Below are positions 11,279 through 21,406 of a stretch of 60,000 bases of DNA, piece by piece (position 1 is the stretch's first letter; each line of letters starts with the position of its first letter). Below the pieces are notes generated by a model, which saw only the letters and a list, made by a program, of their open reading frames with translations, was not told the origin of the DNA and ran no database searches. Location: positions 2,949,730 to 3,009,729 of the forward strand of contig NC_087079.1 in NCBI RefSeq assembly GCF_026151205.1. The letters are read 5' to 3'. Source of the stretch: Bolinopsis microptera. Its lineage: Eukaryota; Ctenophora; Tentaculata; Lobata; Bolinopsidae. The position numbers and the translations under genes were made by a program.

Positions 11279-14248
11279 CTAAGTCCGATCTACGCCAGAA
11301 AACCCCCTCCATATATCCCTGTCCCGCATCAGGGTTCGCAGTTCCTCTTTAGAGTTTGTCCCAACTTCCTTCAGTAACATAGACAAGTAGCTTTGTCTTG
11401 GTCGGCCTTGCTGTGCTCTACCGTGCGTAGGTTCCCATAAGACTAAATCACTGGCAAGTAGCTCAGGATGTCGGATGCAGTGTCCCGCCATTTTTAATCT
11501 CCTGCTTCGTAACTTGTTTGACAGCCTTGGGAGGCTACCATACAAAGTTATATTGCTGACCTTGTCCTTCCATGAGATACCCAGCACCATACGCAACATC
11601 TTTGTGTATGTCCCGTCCAAACTTTTCTCTTGAGCCTTTGTCAGTGTCCAGGTTTCTGATCCGTAGAGCAGTACTGATTCACAAGCCGCTATGAACAATC
11701 TAATCTTTAGGCTCTTTGAGAGTTTGGATTTCCAGATATCCTTCAGTCTATGTAGGGCACCCCACGCTTTTCCCTTTCTAACCCTTATCTCCCTATCTGT
11801 GCTCTCAATCCAGGAGCCTAAGTAGATGAAATCATCTACATTTTCTATGGCTTCCCCGGATCGACTTTGTAGGTCGCTAGATCGATCCTCCATATTCAGT
11901 GTCATGACCTTGGTCTTGCCTTCGTTTATGTGTAGTCCCACGCTTGCTGCCGCCGATTCTACTCTGAGCAGGAACTCGTTAGCCTTGTCCATGTCCTCAG
12001 ATATAAGTGCTATATCATCTGCAAAGTCCACATCGGTGATGATCTTGGGCCCCACTCTTCTGCTTTTTCTACGTTCGAGGGTGAGTCCAAGTCGCTCCGC
12101 ATCATCGCCTATGGCTTGCCTCATACAGTAGTCGATGACTATTGCAAAGAGGTAAGGTGCTAAGGTATCACCCTGTAACACACCTGCAAGTATCTCGAAC
12201 AATTCAGTTTCTCCGTCTGGAGTTAGGACTTTGGCCATTGTCTTCTCGTACATGAGCCGTATAAGCTGCACGATTTTGACTGGAATGCCGTAAGCTTCTA
12301 GAATCTTTAGCATTTTCCCACGATGTACACTGTCGAAAGCCTTCTTAAAGTCTATAAATGTCAGAACAGCTGGCAGTTTCCGACTCTTGACACCCTCTAT
12401 AAGACGTCTCAGTACCAATATCTGTTGAGTTGTTGACCTTCCTGGTCTGAATCCATTCTGGTTTCTACGCAGAATTGTCTCGATTTCTGGCTTCAACCGG
12501 TTTAGAACCATCTTGTTTAGAGACTTGGCAACTAGGGATGACAAGCTTATTCCCCGATAGTTCATTGGTTCGCTAAGGTCGCCCTTCTTTGGAATTGGTA
12601 TGATGTTGGCAGTTGACCATTGGTCTGGTTTCTCACCTTTCAATAGAGCATTGTTACAGAAGTCTAAGACAATTTGATCAAGGTCGCATCGTTTTAAGAC
12701 TTCTGGGGCTATGTTGTCGTCACCCCATGCTTTCCCTTCCTTTATGCTGGACTTTGCTTTCCTGTACTCATCCAACGTAAACGGTTCTGTTCCGATATTC
12801 AGAGGTGGGTGGACTGGATCAATATCCTCTTCCGCGTTCTCTACCGTCGGTGGTGAGCCGAGAAGAGTAGCAAAATAGTCCTTCCATTTCTGAACCCTTT
12901 CCGTTGGTGAGTTTCCCTTGATTTTGCCAGTATATGATGGAGCTTTACCTGTGATCTTGTTGATCATGGTCCAGCTTTTAGCATGTCTGCCCTGCCAACT
13001 TGCTTCCTCCAGTTCCCGGACCTGCCCCTCCAGCAGGTGCTCTTTGGCTGCTTGATAAGCATCGCCTAGCTTCTGTTTGCCCTCTTGAACAGCTATTCGG
13101 TTGTCTTCTGTAGCATCTGAGTGGTATTTTATGCTACATTCCCTCAGCTTCAGCCTGGCAATCTCAACACTTGGAGTCGCTGAGATTTTACATCTTTTCT
13201 TTTTCTCCTTTTCAGGTAGTAAAAGTCGAGAAGTTGTCCTATTCGCATCAATAAAGCATTGGTACCTTTCTGTTGCCGTCTGATCATCCTTTTCAAGTAT
13301 GGAAAAGCGGTTTTTAACTTCCACTGTGTACCTCTCTTGTAGAGCGATATCAGTTTTAAGTTTAGACCAGTCCAGAACCGGAGCCCTCTTCTCCGTCTTG
13401 CTTATCCGTAGACTAAGCTTTACCCTTGCTACGACTACTCTGTGATCCGAGCCAATACTGTGGAAACTACCATATGCTTCGGAGTTCTTGACGGAGTTCC
13501 GCCATTTCTTCCGGCAAATGATGAAGTCGATTTGAGATTTACTTTGACTCATATCTGAGAGATATGTCCAGAGTTTACCTCTTCGCTTCTGAAATCTGGT
13601 GTTTGTGATTTCTAGCTGTCGCTCCAACAGCATATCCTCTAGCAGTCTACCATTTCGGTTTGCTGGACCCTTGTGGAAGGATGTCCAGTTTCCTGATGAT
13701 GAGACATGCGCATTGAGGTCTCCTACAACGAATAGTAAGTTGTGGGCTGGTATCTGGTCGATGGCACCACCAAGGCTGTCGTAGTAGTTTTCTGCTTCGT
13801 CGACAGTCGCCCCCTCTGTCGGGCTATAACTCACAATAACAGTTGTGACCGGGTTCCCTGCAAAGTTGGCTACCATCGTCCTCCTGTCATGTGAGTATAC
13901 ACTAATCAATGAGTTGAATACTGTCTTTTTGTCCAAGACAATACCAACCCCACCAGCAGCCGCCCCATTGCTGGTTCTCCATGCCGAAGTTGTTATGAGG
14001 TGAGAGCTTCCAAGATCTTGATACTCGATTTCAGTGCTATGTACTACCCGATGCTCCTGAATGCCCAAAATATGTACGCCACTATCCCTCATGCATACAC
14101 CCAGCTCATCCCTCTTGTATTGTTCTCTTATTGTTCGTACATTAAGAGTTCCTACAAGAATTTCCTTCTGGCCACGTAGTAGTAGGGTACCAGCCTTTGA
14201 AAGAGTTGGAGCAGGAGATTTGGGTGTGACCCGCCGGTCGAGAGATTA
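11279..14248 (-). CDS. LINE ORF2: endonuclease-reverse transcriptase (RTE type)
   Basis: The open frame runs from a stop just upstream of 14248; the first ATG is at 14092, but conserved endonuclease sequence (VGTLNVRT, before LGIQEHR) lies upstream of it, so the true protein starts earlier or the 5' end is damaged. An AP-endonuclease-like domain carries VGDLNAHV (~residue 122 from the ATG) and SDHRVV (~215). The reverse transcriptase carries NYRGISL, NGFRPGRS, FIDFKKAFDSV, GVLQGDTLAPYL and the catalytic FADDIALIS (~690). A C-terminal region includes LLYGSETWTL and the block RRLKMAGHCIRHPEL. It would nick target DNA and copy its own RNA there. No stop or frameshift is visible over 937 codons, so it may be intact. 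No RNase H domain is present, as expected for RTE. Confidence 0.9.
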
Positions 14249-14940
14249 AGGTGTGTGCCCGAGGTAAATACCCCACACACCATGTGTTGAGTCTACGGCG
14301 GCGCCCGGCCAATAGGCAGGTCACAAATTGTTTTGCCAGACTTGTATAACCGCATCATAGTACTCAAGCGAACAACCATCCCCCTGTTCGCTAGGGCCGT
14401 TACTGCAGAAAGCCTCACGTCTAGAACAATTGATCATTTGTCGCTCCTGATCCTAGAGCATCCTTGTCTCGTTACTTGTCACATGCACTTTTTCTAAAGA
14501 GGAACTGTATAGTGATATACAGAAAGAAAATCTGTAGTAGATTTTCAAAGGCGACTGATAATATTGCGGACGCCACACCAACAATATGACAACCATACCA
14601 TAATCCAACATTCCCATGCACCTTTATAGTTTAGAGTGCTTAGCACTATCCCAACTGCCAATATATTGCCAAAACGTTTTTGTCCAACAGAAATGCCAAC
14701 TATAGTTATAGTGTTATACACTGTGCCTCAAATTATTTGATCAAAGCCGAGGATGTGTGGGATGGTAGGCCGGTATATGTAGTGTAGTGCTGACACCTAA
14801 CTAGGACTGAGTGCAGTAGGACGGTAGAATGCAAGTGTGGAAGTGAGGATGTGGGATGGTAGGCCGGTATATGTAGTGTAGTGCTGACACCTAACTAGGA
14901 CTGAGTGCAGTAGGACGGTAGAATGCAAGTGTGGAATGTG
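14249..14940. repeat. 5' region of the nested LINE with a ~95-bp tandem duplication
   Basis: Non-coding. A ~95-bp unit beginning GGATGTG(TG)GGATGGTAGGCC occurs at 14751-14842 and again at 14847-14936, almost identical. It may be a duplicated 5' UTR segment of the LINE or a duplication made on insertion. No gene is seen. Confidence 0.6.
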
Positions 14941-15491
14941 ACAGTGAAGAGGAGATAGATTTTCAACTGAGAAGAGCACCAGTTGTAGCAAGGAGAAGAG
15001 AGGTTCATCCGAAGAGGTTTCGTCCGGAGAGGGATGGTGCAGCTAGCATTTATAAACAACCTAGTTTAAGTTCCACTCCTAGGGTTGTAAATAGTCCTGT
15101 ACAACTAGATATGAATTCTACTAATCCTAGTTTTAGTACTGTAACACCTCTCACACATAACATTCCCTCAGGCGATAGTGTAGAAACAGTTGATAATTCT
15201 GCAGAGTTCTTTACTCCAGCTAGAGAGAGATCGGCCGCTAGAAGATCATCGAGTCCGATTGTTAGTGAAGGAACGATAGGTGCTAACAGTTTTAGGTCAC
15301 ATGATGCTGAGGAGCACGACATTGACACAACAGGATCGCTTTCTCCTATAGATCTAGGGAGACAGAGCCCTCCGAGGGAGGAGCGCAGATATAACACTAG
15401 GAGACCTGAGGAACGGAGAGAACCTGATCGTCTAGGAATCGATAAAGTTAGACTTGTTACGGATGTTCTTATGAAGCTCTTGAACCAGTAG
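14941..15491 (+). pseudogene. C-terminal remnant of Gypsy pol beyond the LINE insertion
   Basis: About 183 codons are open and end at a stop at 15489-15491. The composition is Ser-, Arg- and Glu-rich, with RYNTRRPEERREP-like stretches typical of the disordered tails that follow the GPY/F module in Gypsy integrases. The acidic start resembles the acidic end of pol before the LINE tail. There is no good ATG at its start. I infer it is the displaced pol tail and not an independent gene. A separate post-pol ORF is a possible alternative. Confidence 0.65.
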
Positions 15492-15878
15492 AAGTCGGGG
15501 AGATGACCTGATAGGGAAGTAACTAATACCTTGGAATCTAGTTTTAGTACAGTGATATCTTACGTATTTAGCTAGGCTTTCCATTTAGTACTTACCGGTG
15601 ATATTAGTACCTTACTTAGGCTTAACACGTGTATCTTTCAGAACAGTACTGATAGGGATATTAGGATTGTGCCTCGCAACACGAACCGTTCAGGGCTGCC
15701 ATTTTGATATTTCGATAATTTCTTTTAGTTTTAGTTATTTCAACTCCTTTCACGTTGATCCTTTTACATTTTACTAGTAAGCAGTTTGGTTTTCTACTTT
15801 TGGGTAAAAGGTTTTCTTAGCTTTATTTTAGTCTTTTTTTTTTTTTTAGCCACTAATCCTAGTTTCCCCCTCCAGACC
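15492..15878 (+). promoter_or_regulatory. Intergenic region with splice-acceptor-like tract before ORF3
   Basis: Between the pol tail and ORF3 the sequence becomes T-rich and ends with a run of T followed by TAG, then CCCCCTCCAG at 15866-15875, three bases before the ORF3 ATG. This resembles a polypyrimidine tract plus 3' splice site. Together with the leader donor at 5347 it could yield a subgenomic mRNA. A trans-splice acceptor is the other reading. Confidence 0.5.
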
Positions 15879-16460
15879 ATGAGCAGCCCCGAGTTTGAAG
15901 GTTTGGATTTCACGGACGATCAGAAGATAAGGATGGAGAAGATAGAGGAGGAGAAGGCGAGACTCAGGCGGAAACTGGATCGCATCACAAGGAGGATCGA
16001 GAAGCTTCAGCGACGCAAGGAGATTCGATCAAGCGGCAAAACCCCCCTCAAGATGCCGAACTGGGAGCATTTGGACACAGCCACCTTCCCTGCCACGAAG
16101 GGAGCCATCAACCTACTCCTCCAATACCCTAGTCTCAATGAGTGGGTAAAGCAGTTGGTGGATGAGACTGTAGGGAACTTTTTGAAGAATAAGGATGCAC
16201 AGGAGGTACTGAAACAGATGAGGGTGATACGTGACAAGTTGATGTCCAGCAGCACGACCATCTGTGGGAGAAGAAGGGCAGTTTTTCAGAACTCTCGAGA
16301 GTACCAGTGGGCGAAGATCGCCAACAGGCGAGCAGTCGCGGTTAGATTCAACACGGCAATCCGCAGGATGGGCGAGATTCGCGAGAATTCGTCCAACACG
16401 CGACTTCAACGGGCACTGGACAGCCTGGTGAACCTCAGAAACATGGAGAGGACTTTCTGA
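15879..16460 (+). CDS. Gypsy accessory ORF3: basic coiled-coil protein, function unknown
   Basis: A 193-residue ORF between pol and the 3' LTR, in the position where some Gypsy elements and retroviruses carry env. The ATG chosen (MSSPEFEGL) is the first after the acceptor-like CCAG; an upstream in-frame start at 15786 would read through the T-tract and is less likely. Residues ~15-50 are strongly charged with heptad spacing (coiled coil, RRKLDRITRRIEKLQRR). The middle is helical with LNEWVKQLVDETVGNFL, and the C-terminal half is Arg-rich. There is no signal peptide and no membrane segment, so it is not an envelope protein. A nucleic-acid-binding role is a guess from its basic charge. I do not recognise the family. 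Confidence 0.65.
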   Translation: MSSPEFEGLDFTDDQKIRMEKIEEEKARLRRKLDRITRRIEKLQRRKEIRSSGKTPLKMPNWEHLDTATFPATKGAINLLLQYPSLNEWVKQLVDETVGNFLKNKDAQEVLKQMRVIRDKLMSSSTTICGRRRAVFQNSREYQWAKIANRRAVAVRFNTAIRRMGEIRENSSNTRLQRALDSLVNLRNMERTF

Positions 16461-16651
16461 GGATTCCTTCTTTCTGTTTTGATATTTTATTGTATTTATT
16501 TATTGTGATTCACGAGTTTCATTGTTTAACTTCAAATTTGTTACTTGAATAATATTTTTAGATTTATGTTTTGATTTTGTATTCCCCTTTCACCTTCTAT
16601 TACCTCCCTTATCCGCTTGTCTAACCTTCTATCACTTTTCTAGTTACAAGC
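16461..16651 (+). promoter_or_regulatory. Pyrimidine-rich tract with branch point and acceptor before ORF4
   Basis: The tract CTTGTCTAACCTTCTATCAC runs into TTTTCTAG (AG at 16642-16643), nine bases before the ORF4 ATG. A CTAAC branch-point-like sequence about 20 bases upstream of the AG and the C/T-rich run between them are near-consensus for a 3' splice site. This supports expression of ORF4 from a spliced RNA. Confidence 0.55.
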
Positions 16652-16900
16652 ATGTCTTCTTCAAGAGACCTTATGAGAGCCGTGAGTGCAATAAGTAGTG
16701 ACTACACGGACGATTTGAAGGAGCTAGATGATCTAAGGAAGCGCCTCAGGAGAGCGGAGAGACGGATTAGAGACCTGACCGTGGAGCTGGAATATTTAGC
16801 GGACCAGCAGGCGACCAGGATGGATACTCAGCCGGCGCCCCCGCCATACTTCCACAGCCCCACCTCCCCCAGCACAGAGCCTTACAGCAGCCCCCAGTAG
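16652..16900 (+). CDS. Gypsy accessory ORF4: small coiled-coil protein, function unknown
   Basis: An 82-residue ORF starting MSSSRDLMRAVS. Residues ~20-50 are a charged helix with heptad-like Leu/Ile spacing (LDDLRKRLRRAERRIRDL), and the last 30 residues are Pro/Ser-rich. It has no cysteines, signal peptide or membrane span. Like ORF3 it begins MSS, has an N-terminal acidic-then-basic coiled coil and sits right after a splice-acceptor-like site, so the two may be related in role. I do not recognise it. The small size leaves some risk that it is not translated. Confidence 0.5.
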   Translation: MSSSRDLMRAVSAISSDYTDDLKELDDLRKRLRRAERRIRDLTVELEYLADQQATRMDTQPAPPPYFHSPTSPSTEPYSSPQ

Positions 16901-17279
16901 CTCGGACTGAAGGACGATTGTGTCTCTGGTTGTCTTCTCATTGTTTTTAAATATTGATTTTATTCATTTCGTTATTTTTATTTATTTTTATTTAAAGTGT
17001 TTTACTTGTACTCATTCGTATGGAATGGAAATGAGGATCTAAAGGAAAAAGATCTAAATGGAAGGGAGAAAGACGGGGAATAGGTGAGTATTGTAAATTA
17101 TGATATTGGATTTGGAACAGGGTTAGGCGTTTAGTTTTAAGGTTCTTTCGGCTTTTTATTTTAAGGCGCGCAGGGCCGTGCTAGGGAGTAGGGTTAAATT
17201 TAAATAGGTTGTGCAGCGTAAGACTGTTGGCGAATTTTTAAAGGGTTTTAAATATTCGGAAAAAAATTTTGGGTAGAGA
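16901..17279 (+). other. 3' untranslated part of the Gypsy element
   Basis: Non-coding, AT-rich, with a purine-rich stretch at about 17023-17095 and a short GGGTAGAGA directly before the 3' LTR that could serve as the polypurine tract priming plus-strand synthesis. No ORF is seen. Confidence 0.55.
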
Positions 17280-18067
17280 TGTTGTAAAGTAGTATTGTTA
17301 GGTTCTCGGATAAATTAACTTTGTTTACGGCGGAATATGTAATATTAGGAGGGTTGCGTTTAAAGTTTTAGGAGCACTTTATTTGTAAAATGTTTGGTAA
17401 TAAAGGGACCGTTACACATTTCCGGGTAGTGCGACATTTCGTGTAATAGTTTAAACTGTTTAACAGTTGGTTTAGTATTTAGAAAGTTTTGGTTTGCATT
17501 TCGTTTTACACGGGTTAACTGTATTTGGTTGACTGGCAAACTTGCTGTCAGACTTACTGCCAGTTTGTAGTTGGCCGCGCTTGTGCACCTGACTTACAGC
17601 TAGGCCTGTGGTTGGTTCTCGCGACCACAGGATGACTGTCAGTGGAGTGCTCAGCGTCTAGACAGTGTCTAGACGCTGGTGCAGGCTGGCTGCGTTAGGC
17701 CGACGCGCGTTGTGGCGTGACGTAAGTTTTGGGAGCATACCCGGAGAGCCGGATGTGGAGAGCTCACTTCTTAGTTGCCCCTTAATCATTTTAAGGGATT
17801 CGAATTGACGGTAGCCAGTCTTACTGAGCACTACCATTTGTGATTAGACACGTCGTGTGATCTATTAGTCACGTCAATTGTTTGGAGCGAACACTTGGAA
17901 GTTTTTATCTGTTGACGTTCACTTTGTATTACTTTTCCTTTATATTTAATTAGATCCTTTTTAGTTACTCGTTTCATTTCTACTATTCGGTACGCCCTGC
18001 CGTTCGTGCTACGTGACTAGAGCTTGACTAGCATACACTAAATACCCAGGGAACTCCGTTTTCTATA
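17280..18067 (+). repeat. 3' LTR of the Gypsy element
   Basis: It matches the 5' LTR over 788 bp; I noticed only two substitutions (a C/T in the GGCAAACcTGC region and an A/G in CCGACaCGCG). It contains the same 27-nt palindrome at 17652-17678. CTTC follows at 18068-18071, matching the 4 bp before the 5' LTR. Confidence 0.92.
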
Positions 18068-18071
18068 CTTC

Positions 18072-18232
18072 AGGCCTTCAGGGGTTCGGCTGTGTGAATT
18101 TGGTTTCTGACATTTTGCTCCGCTTAATGATGTGACTTTTAGTGGTAAATATACATACACATATTTACACCTGGCCGTCAATCACCTATGTGTGAACTTG
18201 CCCTCCCTGGTCCCTGCATGAACAGACCCCGG
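18072..18232. other. Leading edge of the 37-bp minisatellite
   Basis: This single-copy flank contains CACCTGGCC..CAATCACCTA.GTG at about 18170-18190. The same edge sequence precedes the related array at 56700-56740, so it is part of a repeat unit larger than the array itself. No gene is seen. Confidence 0.6.
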
Positions 18233-19998
18233 GCGGGGACTCTCCCGGAACTCCCTCCCAGGAACTCCTCAGGCTGCATGAACGGACCGTACCCCGGAGA
18301 ACTCCTCGGGCTGCATGAACGGACCGTACCCCGGGGAACTCCTCAGGCCGCATGAACGGACCGTACCCCGGAGAACTCCTCGGGCAGCATGAACGGATCG
18401 TACCCCGGAGAACTCCTCGGGCTGCATGAACGGACCGTACCCCGGAGAACTCCTCAGGCTGCATGAACGGACCGTACCCCGGAGAACTCCTCAGGCTGCA
18501 TGAACGGACCGTACCCCGGAGAACTCCTCAGGCTGCATGAACGGATCCCGGAGAACTCCTCAGGCTGCATGAACGGACCGTACCCCGGAAAACTCCTCAG
18601 GCTGCATGAACGGACCGTACCCCGGAGAACTCCTCAGGCTGCATGAACGGATCCCGGAGAACTCCTCAGGCTGCATGAACGGACTGTACCCCGGAGAACT
18701 CCTCAGGCTGCATGAACGGACCGTACCCCGGAGAACTCCTCAGGCTGCATGAACGGATCCCGGAGAACTCCTCAGGCTGCATGAACGGACTGTACCCCGG
18801 AGAACTCCTCAAGCTGCATGAACGGACCGTACCCCGGAGAACTCCTCAGGCTGCATGAACGGACCGTACCCCGAAGAACTCCTCAGGCTGCATGAACGGA
18901 CCGTACCCCGGAGAACTCCTCGGGCTGCATGAACGGACCATACCCCGGAGAACTCCTCAGGCTGCATGAACGGACCGTACCCCGGAGAACTCCTCAGGCT
19001 GCATGAACGGACTGTACCCCGGAGAACTCCTCAGGCTGCATGAACGGACCGTACCCCGGAGAACTCCTCAGGCTGCATGAACGGACCGTACCCCGGAGAA
19101 CTCCTCGGGCTGCATGAACGGACCGTACCCCGGAGAACTCCTCAGGCTGCATGAACGGACTGTACCCCGGAGAACTCCTCAGGCTGCATGAACGGACCGT
19201 ACCCCGGAGAACTCCTCAGGCTGCATGAACGGACCGTACCCCGGAGAACTCCTCGGGCTGCATGAACGGACCGTACCCCGGAGAACTCCTCGGGCTGCAT
19301 GATCGGACCGTACCCCGGAGAACTCCTCAGGCTGCATGAACGGACCGTACCCCGGAGAACTCCTCAGGCTGCATGAACGGACCGTACCCCGGAGAACTCC
19401 TCAGGCTGCATGAACGGACTGTACCCCGGAGAACTCCTCAGGCTGCATGAACGGACCGTACCCCGGAGAACTCCTCAGGCTGCATGAACGGACTGTACCC
19501 CGGAGAACTCCTCAGGCTGCATGAACGGACCGTACCCCGGAGAACTCCTCAGGCTGCATGAACGGACCGTACCCCGGAGAACTCCTCAGGCTGCATGAAC
19601 GGACCCTATCCCGGAGAACTCCTCGGGCTGCATGAACGGACCGTACCCCGGAGAACTCCTCAGGCTGCATGAACGGACCGTACCCCGGAGAACTCCTCGG
19701 GCTGCATGAACAGACCGTACCCCGGAGAACTCCTCAGGCTGCATGAACGGACTGTACCCCGGAGAACTCCTCAGGCTGCATGAACGGACCGTACCCCGGA
19801 GAACTCCTCAGGCTGCATGAACGGACTGTACCCCGGAGAACTCCTCAGGCTGCATGAACGGACCGTACCCCGGAGAACTCCTCAGGCTGCATGAACGGAC
19901 CGTACCCCGGAGAACTCCTCAGGCTGCATGAACAGACCCCGGGGAACTCCTCGGGCTGCATGAACGGGACCCGGGGAACTCCTCGGGCTGCATGAACG
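18233..19998. repeat. 37-bp minisatellite array (about 47 copies)
   Basis: The unit is GGCTGCATGAACGGACCGTA followed by CCCCGGAGAACTCCTCA (37 bp). A shorter ~32-bp form, in which the CGTACC block is replaced by TCC, recurs several times. Common variants are CTGTACC for CCGTACC and CGGG for CAGG. The array carries short ORFs on the minus strand only because 37 is not a multiple of 3 and stops are rare; I do not consider them genes. There are no spacers, so it is not CRISPR-like. Confidence 0.95.
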
Positions 19999-20109
19999 GA
20001 CCCGGTGACCGCGACAACTAAGAAGTGTAAGAACCTCTTATTCCGGGCTCCCACAGGTATTACATCACATGGCCCAATCAGTAACGTATCATTTGTGATG
20101 TGATCCATA

Positions 20110-20689
20110 TTAATGTGGTCAACAAGAGAACTTCAAATATCCTGATATAGGGAGACACAGGAAGATATCCCCTTGGAATACAGCTGAGTAAGCTCTTTCT
20201 TGACTTCCACAACAGGCTCGTCCTCCTTGACAGAAAAAAATCACCACAGATTGTTCGCCATGCTTTCGTAGAGCAAAGAAACTTAGAGCTGACCTGGTTC
20301 CGAAAATCAAAAGCAGCTTTGGATTAGAACCATACCTATCTCTACCCAATCACAAGAAAACCCGATGTACCACATGGCTGAGGACAAGCTCCCACAAACT
20401 TAATATCGAGACGGGGCGATATGGCTTGAAAAATTCAAGCATTTTCTACAGAGCTTGCCACTTCTGCTGCAGCTCAGACAGAATCACCTTAGACCTCTTG
20501 AACGAGCTCCCTTTTTTGCTTAAAGAATGTCCAGTCTACAAGGAGATCAGACAAAGAAACAGCACAGACCTTCACAACATGCTCACAAATAGTCAATTCA
20601 GTATATTATTTAATGAGAATTACATTCTTGAGACCAGAAATTTTGTTTATAATCTATTTCGTGAAAGATTTCCTAATAGTAAGCTGTGA
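20110..20689 (+). pseudogene. C-terminal fragment of an L2/CR1-type LINE ORF2
   Basis: The last open part (20426-20689) and the sequence just upstream encode the C-terminal region of a non-LTR ORF2. WLRTSSHKLNIETGRY is followed by a degenerate Cys pair, LLKECPVYKEIRQR and a final helix-rich tail. The SHKLNIE-GR block followed by cysteines and a CP-Y motif is characteristic of the C-termini of L2/CR1-like elements. There is no reverse transcriptase upstream; the minisatellite is there instead, so the copy is 5'-truncated. The expected second Cys of the finger is disturbed (FCCSSD). It is followed by ~140 bp of 3' UTR and then by the heptamer array. Confidence 0.7.
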
Positions 20690-20831
20690 CTTAGTAATAG
20701 TATCCATATTCCGTGCACACTTTGAAATATTTCTTTATTTATGATATTATGTTTTTTGTTTGGTTAAAAAATTTTCATTTAATTGATTTGGATCTGACAC
20801 ATGACATGAAACATGTAATTTTGTAATGATC
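20690..20831 (+). other. 3' UTR of the L2/CR1-type LINE
   Basis: AT-rich non-coding sequence ending GTAATGATC immediately before the TTTCTAA array. The same end, with only two heptamers, is present on the minus strand at 26027-26090, which identifies the heptamer as the natural 3' tail of this LINE family. Confidence 0.7.
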
Positions 20832-21406
20832 TTTCTAATTTCTAATTTCTAATTTCTAATTTCTAATTTCTGATTTCTAATTTCTAATTTCTAATTTCTA
20901 ATTTCTAATTTCTAATTTCTAATTTCTAATTTCTAATTTCTAATTTCTAATTTCTAATTTCTAATTTCTAATTTCTAATTTCTAATTTCTAATTTCTAAT
21001 TTCTAATTTCTAATTTCTAATTTCTAATTTCTAATTTCTAATTTCTAATTTCTAATTTCTAATTTCTAATTTCTAATTTCTAATTTCTAATTTCTAATTT
21101 CTAATTTCTAATTTCTAATTTCTAATTTCTAATTTCTAATTTCTAATTTCTAATTTCTAATTTCTAATTTCTAATTTCTAATTTCTAATTTCTAATTTCT
21201 AATTTCTAATTTCTAATTTCTAATTTCTAATTTCTAATTTCTAATTTCTAATTTCTAATTTCTAATTTCTAATTTCTAATTTCTAATTTCTAATTTCTAA
21301 TTTCTAATTTCTAATTTCTAATTTCTAATTTCTAATTTCTAATTTCTAATTTCTAATTTCTAATTTCTAATTTCTAATTTCTAATTTCTAATTTCTAATT
21401 TCTAAT
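20832..21406. repeat. (TTTCTAA)n heptanucleotide array, about 82 copies
   Basis: Near-perfect tandem repeats of TTTCTAA; one early unit reads TTTCTGA. It starts right after a LINE 3' UTR and is interrupted at 21407 by a dispersed repeat, after which a few heptamers resume (23165-23203). It is best read as an expanded LINE tail. Confidence 0.95.

Larger units (their letters stand above)
11251..14940 (-). mobile_element. RTE-type LINE nested in the Gypsy pol gene
   Basis: A minus-strand non-LTR retrotransposon lies inside the plus-strand LTR element. Its 3' end is a trinucleotide tail, (AGT)n on the minus strand, at 11251-11270, typical of RTE-like elements that end in short tandem repeats instead of poly(A). 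Coding sequence reaches about 14248. The 5' boundary is uncertain: 14250-14940 is non-coding and includes a ~95-bp tandem duplication at 14751-14936, and Gypsy coding sequence seems to resume near 14941. I could not find a clear target-site duplication. Confidence 0.8.
4375..18071 (+). mobile_element. Ty3/Gypsy LTR retrotransposon with accessory ORFs (13.7 kb)
   Basis: Two 788-bp LTRs (4379-5166 and 17280-18067) flank gag, pol and two extra ORFs in the same orientation. The insertion is bounded by the 4-bp duplication CTTC (4375-4378 and 18068-18071). Two nucleotides after the 5' LTR is a primer-binding-site-like TGGAGGCCAC (5169-5178); a short purine-rich GGGTAGAGA precedes the 3' LTR. The domain order protease, reverse transcriptase, RNase H, integrase places it in Ty3/Gypsy. 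By eye the LTRs differ at only about two sites, so the insertion is young. It carries its own nested insertion, an RTE-type LINE at 11251 to about 14940, which breaks the end of pol; this copy is therefore probably defective although its ancestor was recently active. Confidence 0.93.

Noticed and set aside
11251-11377. Natural end of pol at 11377
   Set aside because: The last codons come from the trinucleotide tail and 3' end of the minus-strand LINE; the native pol tail probably lies beyond the insertion.
15786-16460. Upstream start for ORF3 giving a hydrophobic N-terminus, suggesting an envelope protein
   Set aside because: The hydrophobic part is a translation of the T-rich splice-acceptor tract; no other membrane segment or glycoprotein feature exists.
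18186-20108. CRISPR-like or coding interpretation of the 37-bp array
   Set aside because: Units are contiguous with no unique spacers, the context is eukaryotic, and the minus-strand ORFs only reflect unit composition.
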